Source: JBGQAS01 sp964498605 | GTDB taxonomy: Bacteria; Chloroflexota; Anaerolineae; Anaerolineales; Anaerolineaceae | Reading direction: 5' to 3' | Length of the DNA stretch: 7,288 bases | Assembly: GCA_964498605.1 (NCBI GenBank) | Contig: CAZCHK010000077.1 | Location: forward strand, 1 to 7,288 | Shown: piece by piece, positions 6,681 to 7,288 of the stretch | Position numbering within the stretch: the stretch's first letter is position 1 | How the letters are laid out: each line of letters starts with the position of its first letter | Position numbers and translations under genes: made by a program | Notes under the pieces: model-generated | Seen by the model: the letters and a program-made list of their open reading frames with translations, nothing else | The model's database searches: none | What the model was told of the DNA's origin: nothing

Positions 6681-6689
6681 TGAATTTTG

Positions 6690-7288
6690 GTGAAACTTTT
6701 TCGAAACTCATTAATTATTACAAGTAGTATCACTTTTCTCTCAATATTATCATTCGTCTTCTTGTCCATCTGGAATGATCAATTCACATTCGAAAGTGTT
6801 GCGGTCAAGATATCTTTTTCATTATTATTTTTTTTCTTGATGCTGAACATCCTGGGTATCGCTATTTTCTTTGTAATTCGAAACAGGCACGGTCAATTTT
6901 TTCGTACACTTCACATGCTGTTGATTACAAAAAGGGGCGTCGTCCTGCAGGCTTTCCTGTTAGTGCAGATACTCTTACTTTCAGTTGGGGTTGGCACTGG
7001 ATTGATCGTCACTCAGAATTTAATTCCTTTTTACAGGATACTCCCTGTGCTGTTATGGTTAAGCTTATGCAGTATTTATTTCCTGGTCGTTACTCTTTCT
7101 TTGACTTTTAAGAAAAAAGCCTTGTCAAAGGTAAGAATCTCACCTTTTGATATTTTGATCTTTGTCACATCGATTCTGTATGCCATTTCGTTTGCTAAAA
7201 TATTACCCGAGGAACTGATATCTTCACTGATCACCAATCGATTCATCGTTGAATTGTATTCAGAACCAATAACCGCCATCGCGTTTCC
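6690..7288 (+). CDS. Polytopic membrane protein of unknown family, 3' end outside window
   Basis: From GTG 6690 the frame is open to the right edge (199 codons plus two bases), with no stop. It begins MKLFRNSLIITSS and is very hydrophobic. By eye there are about five membrane segments, at residues 8-28, 41-63, 84-107, 116-140 and 152-172, separated by short loops with basic clusters (R64-N-R-H, K81-R, K141-K-K-A). The positive residues after the second segment and after the fourth suggest those loops are cytoplasmic. No signature motif of a transporter, glycosyltransferase or sensor is visible in this part; an N-terminal membrane block of a larger enzyme or a polysaccharide-related protein is possible, but that is guesswork. 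The start could also be TTG 6687. Its composition (about 35% G+C in a sample) differs strongly from the operon, and it lies 442 bases past it, so it is probably a separate transcription unit, perhaps acquired separately. Confidence 0.75.
   Translation, partial: MKLFRNSLIITSSITFLSILSFVFLSIWNDQFTFESVAVKISFSLLFFFLMLNILGIAIFFVIRNRHGQFFRTLHMLLITKRGVVLQAFLLVQILLLSVGVGTGLIVTQNLIPFYRILPVLLWLSLCSIYFLVVTLSLTFKKKALSKVRISPFDILIFVTSILYAISFAKILPEELISSLITNRFIVELYSEPITAIAF

Larger units (their letters stand above)
6248..6689. other. 442-base intergenic region with inverted repeats and no clear gene
   Basis: No convincing intact gene is seen. AAAAGT (6260-6265) pairs with ACTTTT (6277-6282) just after the YjbQ stop, a weak AT stem without a T-run. 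GATCTG (6337-6342) pairs with CAGATC (6358-6363). TTGACA at 6369-6374 is a perfect -35 consensus, but the best -10-like match, TATTCC at 6395, is 20 bases away. The strongest structure is at 6459-6496, listed separately. An AT-rich stretch near 6626-6636 (TATGATATTAT) could hold the -10 of the membrane-protein gene, but no matching -35 is clear. Base composition falls from the GC-rich operon towards the AT-rich right end across this region. Confidence 0.6.

Overview
The window is a sugar-catabolism gene cluster on the + strand, followed by a less dense, more AT-rich stretch that opens an unrelated membrane-protein gene. The cluster is GC-rich: a sampled 60-base stretch in the kinase gene is about 67% G+C, while a sample near the right end is about 35%. 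Start sites with Shine-Dalgarno sequences and tight gene spacing show a bacterium. The mix of a class I (FbaB/LsrF-type) aldolase, an archaeal-style short triosephosphate isomerase and YjbQ-family proteins would fit a free-living anaerobe such as a Chloroflexota/Anaerolineae member, but that placement is a guess from general impression, not from a marker gene.

Layout: (1) 1-548, 3' part of a class I DhnA/FbaB-type aldolase; (2) 554-2080, FGGY-family sugar kinase; (3) 2100-3491, L-arabinose/L-fucose isomerase-like protein; (4) 3525-3566, possible 13-codon leader ORF that overlaps the next start as TAATG; (5) 3566-4348, DeoR-family repressor; (6) 4373-5077, triosephosphate isomerase-like protein; (7) 5092-5586, divergent YjbQ/UPF0047 protein; (8) a 241-base spacer with a probable intrinsic terminator and a 12-base perfect palindrome; (9) 5828-6247, second, canonical-length YjbQ; (10) 6248-6689, a 442-base spacer with several inverted repeats and a possible decayed reading frame; (11) from 6690, the N-terminal 199 residues of a polytopic membrane protein that runs off the right edge.

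How the genes may work together: an aldose would be isomerised to a ketose (gene 3), phosphorylated (gene 2) and cleaved by the Schiff-base aldolase (gene 1) to DHAP plus an aldehyde. The TIM-like protein (gene 6) would then interconvert DHAP/GAP or an equivalent four-carbon ketose phosphate, and the DeoR protein would respond to a phosphorylated intermediate. This has the logic of the fucose/rhamnose pathways but with a class I aldolase and a dedicated TIM paralogue. The actual sugar cannot be read from the sequence. The most intriguing points are the two different YjbQ-family proteins attached to this operon, the first with extra loops near its presumed metal site, and the TIM-like protein that lacks the usual active-site asparagine.
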